Source: Piscirickettsiaceae bacterium
GTDB lineage: Bacteria; Pseudomonadota; Gammaproteobacteria; Thiomicrospirales; Thiomicrospiraceae
Direction: 5' to 3'
Length of the DNA stretch: 6,361 nucleotides
Assembly (NCBI GenBank): GCA_027019045.1
Contig: JALUXI010000261.1
Span: 1-6,361 of the forward strand
Shown here: positions 1 to 5,825 of the stretch, one piece after another
Layout of the letters: each line of letters opens with the position of its first letter
Numbering within the stretch: position 1 is the first letter of the stretch
The notes under the pieces: generated by a model
What the model was told of the DNA's origin: nothing
What the model saw: the letters and a program-made list of their open reading frames with translations, nothing else
The model's database searches: none
Made by a program: the position numbers and the translations under genes

Positions 1-2028
1 TTCCAAAATCCCCAGTCCCGCTGGCAATTTTCTGCTTTTTCACGCCCTTTAGTTGCCTTGGCTGATTATCATCCTGATCAGATTCCTCATGCAGGAGAGG
101 TTTGGCGTTTGCCTGTGCGAATGAAACCAGTGCATGGGTTATTGAATCCTGGGGGCTTTGATTTTGAAGCGAACCAGCTATTAAAAGGCGTAGTGGCAAG
201 AGGCTATGTGCTGCATAAAACGGGAATGGGGGCAGAGAAATTGGCAGAATCGCCTGGGTGGTCGGTGGATGTTTGGCGGGAAGCTTTGAGGGATCATTGG
301 CAACAGCAATTTGAAAAGAGTCCTTTTGTTGGCATCTATTTGGCACTGTTATTGGGAGATCGTTCAGGTTTAACCACTGAACAGTGGCAGCTATTTCAGC
401 AGACGGGTACGGTGCATTTAATGGCGATTTCGGGGCTGCATATTGGTTTAGCAGCAGGATTGGGGGCACTGCTTTTTGGCGGTGTTTGGTGGCTGGGGGT
501 GCGTTTGATGAAGCCTAAGCGATGGCTCCATGCGGTGCCGAAACAGCAGTATCAGGCGGTGGGGGCTTTGCTGTTTGCAACGCTGTATGCGGCTTTGTCA
601 GGGTTTGGCATTCCTGCTCAGCGGGCATGGTTAATGGTGGTGGCGATGGTGCTGGTGGTGTGGTTACGGCGACCTTTTCAGCCTTGGTCTGCACTGGCAT
701 TGGCGGCACTTTTGGTGCTATTTTGGCAGCCTGCTTCGGTTTTGAGTGCAGGGTTTTGGCTCTCTTTTGTGGCGGTGGCATTGATTTTTGCCACGCTTTT
801 TCATCCTAAGGTCAAACTCCTTAAGCATTGGCAGAAGGGGTTGTTGATTCAAGGTGTGCTGACAGTTGGGTTGTTGCCGCTGTTGGCATTTTATTTTCAC
901 CAACTCCCTGTGAATGCTTTTCTTGCCAATGTCATCGCTGTGCCAGCGGTCTCTTTTATTGGATTGCCGCTTTTGGTGCTGGCGGCTTTGGTGCCTGCGG
1001 AGTGGTCTCTTTGGCTCAATGAGCAGTTTTGGCAGGTGTTATGGCATGGGTTGAGTGAGTTGGCTCAATGGCACCCTCCTGTGACGGTGGGAGGTGTGAC
1101 GGTATGGCAGTTGGTAGCGGTTGAGGGGTTGATATTCTTTGGTTTACTGCGAGCGGTGGATTTTAAAACATGGGGCAGAATCTTGTTCCTTATCGTCCTG
1201 TTGGTGACATTACCAAAAATGCTGAGTGATGGATTGGCGAAAGGGGATTTTCGTGCGACCTTATTGGATGTGGGGCAGGGACAGAGTTTGGTGTTGGAAA
1301 CGGCGCATCATGTCGCGGTTTTGGATACAGGGCCTCATTGGAATGCTCGCTATACGGGAGCGAGCTTGGCGATTCTGCCCTATCTACGCTACTTGGGATG
1401 GCAGAAGGTGGATTTGGTGGTTGTCAGTCATAGTGATTTAGATCATGCGGGCGGGACGGCTCAGTTGGTTGAAAAAATACCCGTAGCGGAAATGGTGAGT
1501 GGACAACCCGTCAAGGTGGTACAGCAGGCAAAATTACCTTTGCAGCAGGTGAAGCCCTGTCTGGCGGGACAAAATTGGCAGTGGGAGGGGGTAACGATAG
1601 AGGTGTTGGCACCTGCTAAAGTGTGGCCGTTCACTTCTGATAATGATCGCTCCTGTGTGGTGAAAATCTCTGGAAAAGAGAGCAGTCTGCTGGTGATGGG
1701 GGATGCAAGTGTGAAAGTAGAGCGGTGGTTAATCCAACATGATTCAGAAGAAAAGCTGCGAGCAGATATTTTGGTGGCGGGGCATCATGGCAGTGCATCA
1801 TCCAGTTCTTTGGCGTTTTTGAAAAAAGTTCAGCCTGACTGGGTCTTGTTTTCCAGTGGCTATCAGAATCGATTTCACTTTCCAAGTGGGGAGGTTTTGC
1901 AGCGATTAACGCTGTTAGGCATTCCTTGGCTCAATACAGCAGAAGCTGGGACAATCACGGTTGAGTTTAAAGATGGGGAATTGAATTTCATTTCACAAAG
2001 GCAAGTAGAAGCTAGGTGGTTTCGATAA
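1..2028 (+). CDS. comEC: ComEC/Rec2-family DNA internalisation channel, 3' part (5' end outside window)
   Basis: ComEC is the inner-membrane channel that carries single-stranded DNA into the cytoplasm during natural transformation. The frame is open from base 1, so the N-terminus is missing; 675 residues are visible and the family usually has about 750. Numbering from the first visible codon, residues 1-75 resemble the end of the N-terminal OB-like domain (HGLLNPGGFDFEA). The competence domain then begins with GDRSG at 119 and TGTVHLMAISGLHIG at 135-149, followed by many hydrophobic helices to about 410. The C-terminal metallo-beta-lactamase-like domain shows LDVGQGQS (422-429), SHSDLDH with His477, Asp479, Asp481 and His482, GDAS with Asp568, and GHHGS with His595 and His596. 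The metal-site residues all appear intact, so the protein is probably functional. The TTG at 58 is only an internal codon. Identification is secure from motifs and domain order. Confidence 0.96.
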   Translation, partial: FQNPQSRWQFSAFSRPLVALADYHPDQIPHAGEVWRLPVRMKPVHGLLNPGGFDFEANQLLKGVVARGYVLHKTGMGAEKLAESPGWSVDVWREALRDHWQQQFEKSPFVGIYLALLLGDRSGLTTEQWQLFQQTGTVHLMAISGLHIGLAAGLGALLFGGVWWLGVRLMKPKRWLHAVPKQQYQAVGALLFATLYAALSGFGIPAQRAWLMVVAMVLVVWLRRPFQPWSALALAALLVLFWQPASVLSAGFWLSFVAVALIFATLFHPKVKLLKHWQKGLLIQGVLTVGLLPLLAFYFHQLPVNAFLANVIAVPAVSFIGLPLLVLAALVPAEWSLWLNEQFWQVLWHGLSELAQWHPPVTVGGVTVWQLVAVEGLIFFGLLRAVDFKTWGRILFLIVLLVTLPKMLSDGLAKGDFRATLLDVGQGQSLVLETAHHVAVLDTGPHWNARYTGASLAILPYLRYLGWQKVDLVVVSHSDLDHAGGTAQLVEKIPVAEMVSGQPVKVVQQAKLPLQQVKPCLAGQNWQWEGVTIEVLAPAKVWPFTSDNDRSCVVKISGKESSLLVMGDASVKVERWLIQHDSEEKLRADILVAGHHGSASSSSLAFLKKVQPDWVLFSSGYQNRFHFPSGEVLQRLTLLGIPWLNTAEAGTITVEFKDGELNFISQRQVEARWFR

Positions 2029-2123
2029 GGGTAAAAAATAGGTATTTTTAATTATTGTAATATTTTATAGAGTCTCCATTAAGTGTATGCAATAACCTTT
2101 TCAAAACAATGGAGAAATGAAAA
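2029..2123 (+). promoter_or_regulatory. AT-rich leader with inverted repeat over the Shine-Dalgarno
   Basis: This 95-bp gap after comEC is strikingly AT-rich from about 2032 to 2070, which suits a promoter, but no pair of -35 and -10 boxes with good spacing stands out. TCTCCATT at 2073-2080 is the exact reverse complement of AATGGAGA at 2108-2115. The second arm contains the GGAG that serves as ribosome binding site for the ATG at 2124. If transcription starts upstream of 2073, the mRNA could fold an 8-bp stem with a 27-nt loop and hide the ribosome binding site. The repeat is directly visible; promoter and regulatory role are inferred. No convincing terminator for comEC was found; the only nearby dyad (2034-2040 with 2043-2049) is pure A/T with a 2-nt loop. 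Confidence 0.4.
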
Positions 2124-2618
2124 ATGAAAAAACCTTACGCTTTAGTTCTATTGATGACTTTAATTGGTGTCTTTGTAGGTTGGGGTTCAGGCTCTTATTT
2201 GAGCGGTGCTTCTGTTAAAGCTGCATTGGCACATTTGCCTGCAGCTCCAGTGGTGGTGGCATCAGGTTATGATGAAAAAACCAAAACGCTTGCCATTACC
2301 TATACCAATGCGGGTGGTCAACCGATTGATATTTTAGGAAAAGGGTTGGTGTTTAAACCACAAAAAGGAAAAGGCTATGCGTTGACTTATGTCAATTTTG
2401 AACAGCCAATCACTTTAGCGCCTTTTTCAGTTGAAACGGTTCGTGTGAAATTGAAAGCAGATACCGCTAAGCTGTTAAATGGTGATGTAGTGGCAACGAC
2501 CATTCGTTATGCTTATCCTTTGATTCCTGAAGTATATGAAATGACACATGTTTTTGTTAAAGGGCAGCCTAAAAAAGCCAAAGCAAACGCTCAAGCAAAT
2601 GCTAAAGCTGCGAAATAA
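2124..2618 (+). CDS. Uncharacterised membrane-anchored exported protein, 164 aa
   Basis: I do not recognise this protein. Residues 1-3 are basic (MKK) and residues 5-27 form one hydrophobic helix (ALVLLMTLIGVFVGW). There is no lipobox cysteine, and indeed no cysteine at all, so an uncleaved N-terminal anchor is more likely than a lipoprotein signal; a cleavable signal peptide ending near the Ala-rich stretch 30-46 is possible. Residues 43-146 alternate short hydrophobic strands and turns (VVVASGY, LAITYTN, VETVRVKL, VVATTIRYAY), which looks like a small beta-sandwich in the periplasm. The tail 147-164 is nearly all Lys and Ala. GGAG at 2111-2114 supports the ATG. The next gene starts 11 bp after the stop and has its own strong ribosome binding site, so the two are probably co-transcribed and may form a complex. 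Coding status is well supported by length, translation signals and protein-like composition; function is unknown. Confidence 0.85.
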   Translation: MKKPYALVLLMTLIGVFVGWGSGSYLSGASVKAALAHLPAAPVVVASGYDEKTKTLAITYTNAGGQPIDILGKGLVFKPQKGKGYALTYVNFEQPITLAPFSVETVRVKLKADTAKLLNGDVVATTIRYAYPLIPEVYEMTHVFVKGQPKKAKANAQANAKAAK

Positions 2619-2629
2619 GGAGGCTTAAA

Positions 2630-3334
2630 ATGGCACAAGCACAACACAATCGTACTTTAGAGCATGTCCTCTTTTGGGGCATGGTGGTGGCAATGGGGGT
2701 ATTTATCTACCTCTTAACGCTGGATATTCTCTTGCGACCTTGGTTGCCTGAAGAGGTAGCGTTTGTTCTGGGAGCAGGTTTGTCTTATTTAATGGCGAAC
2801 AAACTCTTCTTTGGTTATGGCAGTTTGAGTAACTATCTGGATAAGGTGGCTAAGGATGAAGTGACTGAGGAAGATAAAGCAAAAGCGGCGGCTAAAAGTG
2901 GTGCGGATAAGCGGGTACTTTTGGAAGAGTTGACCCATTTTGGGATCGCTTCCATTTGGTTAGAACGCTATGAGCCTTATCGCTATACTTACCTTGGCTT
3001 GTACTTGCTCTTAGGTGGCTTGGTGATTAGCATGAACTTGGATCTCGTTTCAGGGCTGACAACAGGGTCTATCGTGGAAGGCTTTTTCTGGGGAGCGACT
3101 TTGATTTCGGTCTTTGTTTTTGCAGCCGATTCAATTGTGCGTTGGCAATATGCACAGACAGTGGTCACCCCTATGTTCCAGAAAATAGCACCCATTGTGG
3201 CATCCGAGCAGGAGAAGTCAGTTTTGGATGAAGACACTGTTGTCTGTCCTGATGCGGATGATCCTGATTGTCAAGCAGGTTCAAATACCACAACACCTGC
3301 TACCGAGAAAAAAGACGAAACTGCAAAGTCTTAA
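2630..3334 (+). CDS. Uncharacterised multi-pass inner-membrane protein, 234 aa
   Basis: I do not recognise this protein. Four hydrophobic segments are visible at about 13-35, 42-62, 118-142 and 147-170. Between the second and third lies a charged loop (63-117) rich in Lys, Glu and Ala, probably cytoplasmic by the positive-inside rule. After the last helix a 60-residue hydrophilic tail follows; it contains CPDADDPDC at 206-214, two cysteines spanning a cluster of four aspartates, and ends in a Thr/Lys/Glu-rich stretch. Topology is inferred as both ends in the cytoplasm. The start is fixed by an almost perfect Shine-Dalgarno, AAGGAGG at 2617-2623, six bases before the ATG; it overlaps the stop of the preceding gene and suggests strong translation. 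An intrinsic terminator follows 22 bp after the stop, so this gene closes a two-gene unit. It is not ExbB, ExbD or MsbA, which often lie here in relatives. Confidence 0.85.
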   Translation: MAQAQHNRTLEHVLFWGMVVAMGVFIYLLTLDILLRPWLPEEVAFVLGAGLSYLMANKLFFGYGSLSNYLDKVAKDEVTEEDKAKAAAKSGADKRVLLEELTHFGIASIWLERYEPYRYTYLGLYLLLGGLVISMNLDLVSGLTTGSIVEGFFWGATLISVFVFAADSIVRWQYAQTVVTPMFQKIAPIVASEQEKSVLDEDTVVCPDADDPDCQAGSNTTTPATEKKDETAKS

Positions 3335-3356
3335 TTCAGCATCGCATAACTCAATG

Positions 3357-3390
3357 AAAAACTGACTCAACTTTTTGGGTCGGTTTTTTT
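3357..3390 (+). terminator. Rho-independent terminator after the unknown membrane pair
   Basis: CTGACTCAA at 3362-3370 pairs with TTGGGTCGG at 3375-3383 to give a 9-bp stem with two G-U wobbles and a CTTT loop. A run of A precedes the left arm and seven T follow the right arm (3384-3390). It ends the transcript of the two-gene unit. Stem, loop and T tract are all read directly from the sequence. Confidence 0.9.
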
Positions 3391-3398
3391 GTGTTTGT

Positions 3399-3403
3399 TA
3401 AAA
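3399..3403. repeat. Left copy of candidate target-site duplication (TAAAA)
   Basis: TAAAA immediately precedes the left inverted repeat and matches TAAAA immediately after the right one. It is short and A-rich, so chance agreement is possible; its exact placement at both ends is what gives it weight. Confidence 0.6.
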
Positions 3404-3564
3404 CCCAAATCCTCAGATAGAAATCGGCAAATTGCCCCACTCCTTGCCAGCTATGGACTCACAAAAAATGCCCGCTTAACCGATGGGTGAAGCTAAGATT
3501 TTTTGCCAGCCCCTAGCAGACAAGGTGCTGCACACTTTATCCAATTTCTATCTGAGGATTTGGG
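3404..3564. mobile_element. MITE-like element, 161 bp, with 21-bp perfect terminal inverted repeats and TAAAA duplication
   Basis: The left end 3404-3424 (starting CCCAAATCCTCAG) is the exact reverse complement of the right end 3544-3564. Directly outside both ends lies TAAAA, at 3399-3403 and 3565-3569, as expected for a 5-bp target-site duplication. The 119-bp interior has no credible ORF. It holds an 11-bp palindrome (GGCAA-A-TTGCC, 3426-3436), a hairpin at 3474-3493 (GCTT and ACC pairing with GGT and AAGC, one mismatch, GATG loop), and the direct repeat TTGCCAGC at 3444-3451 and 3503-3510. Perfect inverted ends, a flanking duplication and no coding capacity are the hallmarks of a non-autonomous miniature transposon. 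A CC end with a 5-bp duplication recalls IS1380-type elements, but that family link is a guess. The element ends 14 bp before the lpxK ATG, so it may also alter lpxK expression. Confidence 0.72.
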
Positions 3565-3569
3565 TAAAA
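3565..3569. repeat. Right copy of candidate target-site duplication (TAAAA)
   Basis: TAAAA directly follows the right inverted repeat. Removing 3404-3569 would rejoin the sequence as GTTAAAATAAG and place the lpxK start codon 22 bp after the T tract of the upstream terminator. Confidence 0.6.
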
Positions 3570-3578
3570 TAAGTCGCT

Positions 3579-4622
3579 ATGACTTGGCCTAAATTTTGGA
3601 CAAAAACCACATGGCAGACTATTCTGCTCTCTCCCCTTGCTGCTTTGACTTGTCGAGTGGCACAGCGTCGTTTTCAGCAGTTTCAGCAAAATCCAAATGA
3701 TTTTTCACCTCGACCCAAAGTGATTGTGGTCGGTAATATTGTGGCGGGTGGGAGTGGTAAAACGCCTTTTATTCAGTGGTTAGGCCGACAGTTACAGCAG
3801 CATGAGATTCCTTTTGGTGTGATTAGCCGAGGCTATGGGGGGCAAGCCAAGCAATATCCGCTGGAAGTTTTAACAGATACGCCAGCGGCTGAGAGTGGTG
3901 ATGAGCCTTTGATGTTAAAGCAATCATTAGACTGCCCTGTGGTCGTGTCACCAAAACGACGAGAGGCACTAGAAAAAATGATGGCTTGGCATCCTGAAGT
4001 GCAGGTGGTGATTTCAGATGATGGATTACAGCATTTTGCATTGCCTCGAGATTTTGAAGTGGTGTTGATGGAGAGTCAAAGAGGCATTGGAAATGGTTAT
4101 TGTCTGCCAGCAGGTCCTTTGCGGGAACCTATTTCTAGATTGGCGTCCGTTGATGCAGTGGTGTGTAATCAAAATAGCCGACAGAGTGAAACTGCCTGTC
4201 AGGACTGGGAATTTTGGCAAAATTTGAGAGCGGAAAAAACTTTTTCGCTTGCCTTGCGTCCCGTCTGTTTTCGCTCGGTTCAGCATTCGGATGAGGTGAG
4301 GTCGATTGAGTCGTTTGCGGGCCAGTCTGTGGTGGCCATGGCAGGCATTGGTCATCCTCAACGCTTTTTTGAGACGCTGTCCGAGTTACAGATCCAAGTT
4401 TCGCCCGTGCCTTTAAAAGATCATCAGCCGTTGGATTTAACCTTTTTACAACAAATTCGCCCCGATTCTAATAAACCCTTGATTATGACGCAGAAAGATG
4501 CGGTAAAATGTGAAGGTTTTCGTATGCATTTGCCCAATGCGTGGTTCCTAGAGGTTGAGCCTCAAGTGAGTGATACTTTGTGGCAGAAAATTTACCAAGC
4601 GTTATTCAAGTTATCAACATAG
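3579..4622 (+). CDS. lpxK: Tetraacyldisaccharide 4'-kinase LpxK (lipid A biosynthesis)
   Basis: LpxK transfers the gamma-phosphate of ATP to the 4' position of the tetraacyldisaccharide 1-phosphate, giving lipid IVA, at the inner face of the cytoplasmic membrane. The 347 residues match the usual length of about 330-350. Residues 12-30 form the amphipathic membrane-associating N-terminus. The Walker A loop is GGSGKTP (57-63). Further family signatures are SRGYGG (83-88), GDEP (107-110), the acidic pair in SDDGLQH (146-152), the NGYCLPAGPLREP stretch (172-184), AGIGHPQRFF (255-264) and MTQKDAVK (303-310). No key residue seems missing. The ATG at 3579 gives a normal family N-terminus, yet it lacks a good Shine-Dalgarno: the nearest purine-rich match, TGAGGA at 3553-3558, lies 20 bases upstream inside the mobile element's right end. 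lpxK leads a compact operon with the YcaR-type gene and kdsB. Confidence 0.97.
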   Translation: MTWPKFWTKTTWQTILLSPLAALTCRVAQRRFQQFQQNPNDFSPRPKVIVVGNIVAGGSGKTPFIQWLGRQLQQHEIPFGVISRGYGGQAKQYPLEVLTDTPAAESGDEPLMLKQSLDCPVVVSPKRREALEKMMAWHPEVQVVISDDGLQHFALPRDFEVVLMESQRGIGNGYCLPAGPLREPISRLASVDAVVCNQNSRQSETACQDWEFWQNLRAEKTFSLALRPVCFRSVQHSDEVRSIESFAGQSVVAMAGIGHPQRFFETLSELQIQVSPVPLKDHQPLDLTFLQQIRPDSNKPLIMTQKDAVKCEGFRMHLPNAWFLEVEPQVSDTLWQKIYQALFKLST

Positions 4623-4629
4623 GAAAAAT

Positions 4630-4842
4630 ATGATGGATCCCGATTTGCTAGAGATTTTGGTTTGTCCTGTGACAAAAACGAAACTCTATTATGATAAAGA
4701 GAAGCAGGAATTGATTTCTACTGCGGCGAAATTAGCCTATCCAATTCGGGACGGCATTCCTGTGATGTTGGAAGACGAAGCGCGCCCTCTGACGGAAGAA
4801 GAGGTGGAAACCTATCGTAAATTGAAAGGGCAGCACGCATAG
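4630..4842 (+). CDS. ycaR: Trm112/YcaR-family small protein, 70 aa
   Basis: The sequence starts MMDPDLLEILVCPVTKTKL and contains LAYPIRDGIPVML (about 36-48), both typical of the bacterial Trm112-like (YcaR, UPF0434) family. The family's biochemical role in bacteria is poorly defined; the eukaryotic and archaeal relatives activate methyltransferases. Many members carry CPxCK near the N-terminus, whereas here only Cys12 is present and the second position is Thr15 (CPVTK), a variant also common in proteobacteria, so a classical zinc site is unlikely. Two adjacent start codons exist at 4630 and 4633. AGGA at 4621-4624 is five bases from the first and eight from the second, so the second, giving 69 residues, may be the real one. 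An in-frame ATG at 4570 lies inside lpxK and is not needed. The gene follows lpxK by 7 bp and abuts kdsB, the standard family context. Confidence 0.93.
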   Translation: MMDPDLLEILVCPVTKTKLYYDKEKQELISTAAKLAYPIRDGIPVMLEDEARPLTEEEVETYRKLKGQHA

Positions 4843-5613
4843 ATGAGTTTTGTCATTGTGATTCCAGCTCGTTTTGCATCGAGCCGTCTGCCTGGCAAGC
4901 CATTGAAAATGATTCATGGCAAGCCGATGATTCAGTGGACTTGGCTTCAAGCACAACAAGCAGGTGCCAATCGAGTGATTGTGACGACAGAATCTGCAGA
5001 AGTGCAGGCGGCTTGTGAAAGTTTTGGTGCAGAGGTCGCTTTGACAGGTGAGCATCACCAGTCGGGTACGGAACGCATTGCTGAAGTGATTGAGCTGTGT
5101 GACTTGGCGGATGATGAGATTATTGTCAATGTCCAAGGTGATGAACCGATGTTGCCGCATCAGTTGATGCATCAGGTGGCAGAGGGGCTGGAAACCTATC
5201 CCCATATTCAGATGGCGACACTTTGTGAACCTATTTTGGATATTGAAACGGTCTTTGACCCTCATGCAGTGAAGGTGACACGAGATATCAACCAATGTGC
5301 AATCAATTTCAGCCGTGCCCCTTTGCCATGGGCAAGAGATTGCTTTGAACAGTTGCCACCTGAGCTACCCGAGGATTTTGCTTATGCTCGTCACATTGGA
5401 CTTTATGCTTATCGAGCAGGATTTGTGAAGCAGTATGTGGCTTGGCCAGCCTGTGCATTGGAGCAGGTCGAAAGGCTTGAGCAACTCCGTGTGCTATGGC
5501 ATGGGGAGAAGATATTGGTCTTACCTGCCATGATGGACGCAGGCGTGGGCGTGGATACGGAGACAGATTTGGCAAGGGTAACCGCTTTAATGGCGGAAGT
5601 TGCAGAAGGCTAG
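4843..5613 (+). CDS. kdsB: 3-deoxy-manno-octulosonate cytidylyltransferase KdsB (CMP-Kdo synthetase)
   Basis: KdsB couples CTP and Kdo to give CMP-Kdo and pyrophosphate in the cytoplasm, supplying the activated sugar that WaaA adds to lipid IVA; it therefore works just downstream of LpxK. The 256 residues are close to the usual 245-255. Visible signatures are the nucleotide-binding N-terminus IPARFASSRLPGKPL (7-21), TGEHHQSGTERIAEV (68-82), VQGDEP (97-102) with the metal-binding Asp100, NFSRAPLPWARD (155-166), HIGLYAYR (184-191), LEQVERLEQLRVL (206-218) and GVDTETDLARV (236-246). Nothing essential appears lost. The ATG follows the stop of the YcaR-type gene with no spacer, and AAAGGG at 4825-4830 serves as a somewhat distant ribosome binding site, so translational coupling is likely. 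Confidence 0.97.
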   Translation: MSFVIVIPARFASSRLPGKPLKMIHGKPMIQWTWLQAQQAGANRVIVTTESAEVQAACESFGAEVALTGEHHQSGTERIAEVIELCDLADDEIIVNVQGDEPMLPHQLMHQVAEGLETYPHIQMATLCEPILDIETVFDPHAVKVTRDINQCAINFSRAPLPWARDCFEQLPPELPEDFAYARHIGLYAYRAGFVKQYVAWPACALEQVERLEQLRVLWHGEKILVLPAMMDAGVGVDTETDLARVTALMAEVAEG

Positions 5614-5617
5614 CACG

Positions 5618-5821
5618 ATGGGTAAGCTTTTTAAGCTGCTCACCATTGCAGCGATTCTGTTTTTTATTTATTACATGGTCAAACGGTTTTTTACCCGCCG
5701 AAAACTCGCTCAACAAGGCCAATCGATCCCCGAAGAACGCTTTCGACCGATTACTTTGTTGAGTATTACGATGATTATGATGTATGGCGGTTATCTGCTG
5801 TACTACTTTGTATGGAAATAG
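5618..5821 (+). CDS. Uncharacterised small membrane protein with two helices, 67 aa
   Basis: I do not recognise this protein. Residues 6-24 and about 43-65 are strongly hydrophobic (LLTIAAILFFIYYMV; LLSITMIMMYGGYLLYYF). The connecting segment 25-42 is rich in Arg and Lys (KRFFTRRK), which suggests a hairpin with the loop in the cytoplasm and both ends outside. The ATG at 5618 is preferred because AGAAGG at 5604-5609 lies eight bases before it; an in-frame ATG at 5600 overlaps kdsB and has no better site. The gene starts 4 bp after kdsB stops, and the next gene starts 4 bp after this one, so it belongs to the same transcript. Its place in an LPS operon hints at an envelope role, but that is inference only. 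Good translation signals and operon spacing support it as a real gene. Confidence 0.8.
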   Translation: MGKLFKLLTIAAILFFIYYMVKRFFTRRKLAQQGQSIPEERFRPITLLSITMIMMYGGYLLYYFVWK

Positions 5822-5825
5822 CACT

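Noticed and set aside
58..60. TTG as the start codon of comEC
   Set aside because: The frame stays open to base 1 and the upstream residues fit the ComEC N-terminal domain, so the gene begins outside the window.
515..903. Minus-strand and alternate plus-strand frames inside comEC
   Set aside because: Low-complexity Pro/Ala/Thr- or Gly/Cys-rich translations within the ComEC membrane domain; shadows of the real frame.
2034..2049. Terminator after comEC
   Set aside because: The dyad is purely A/T with a 2-nt loop, so it is too weak and tight for a credible intrinsic terminator.
3503..3541. Sigma70 promoter inside the mobile element (TTGCCA with TTTATC)
   Set aside because: The spacing is about 27 bp and no better pair was found; the evidence is too weak to call.
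3404..3564. Integron attC site
   Set aside because: Length and inverted ends are compatible, but the expected core sites (GTTRRRY and its partner) are absent and no cassette array or integrase is visible.
4570..4629. Longer start for the YcaR-type protein
   Set aside because: The added residues overlap lpxK and do not resemble the family N-terminus; AGGA at 4621-4624 supports starts at 4630 or 4633.
4732..5295. 187-codon minus-strand frame opposite the YcaR-type gene and kdsB
   Set aside because: It lies across two well-identified genes on the other strand, and its His/Cys/Arg-rich translation looks like antisense of coding sequence.
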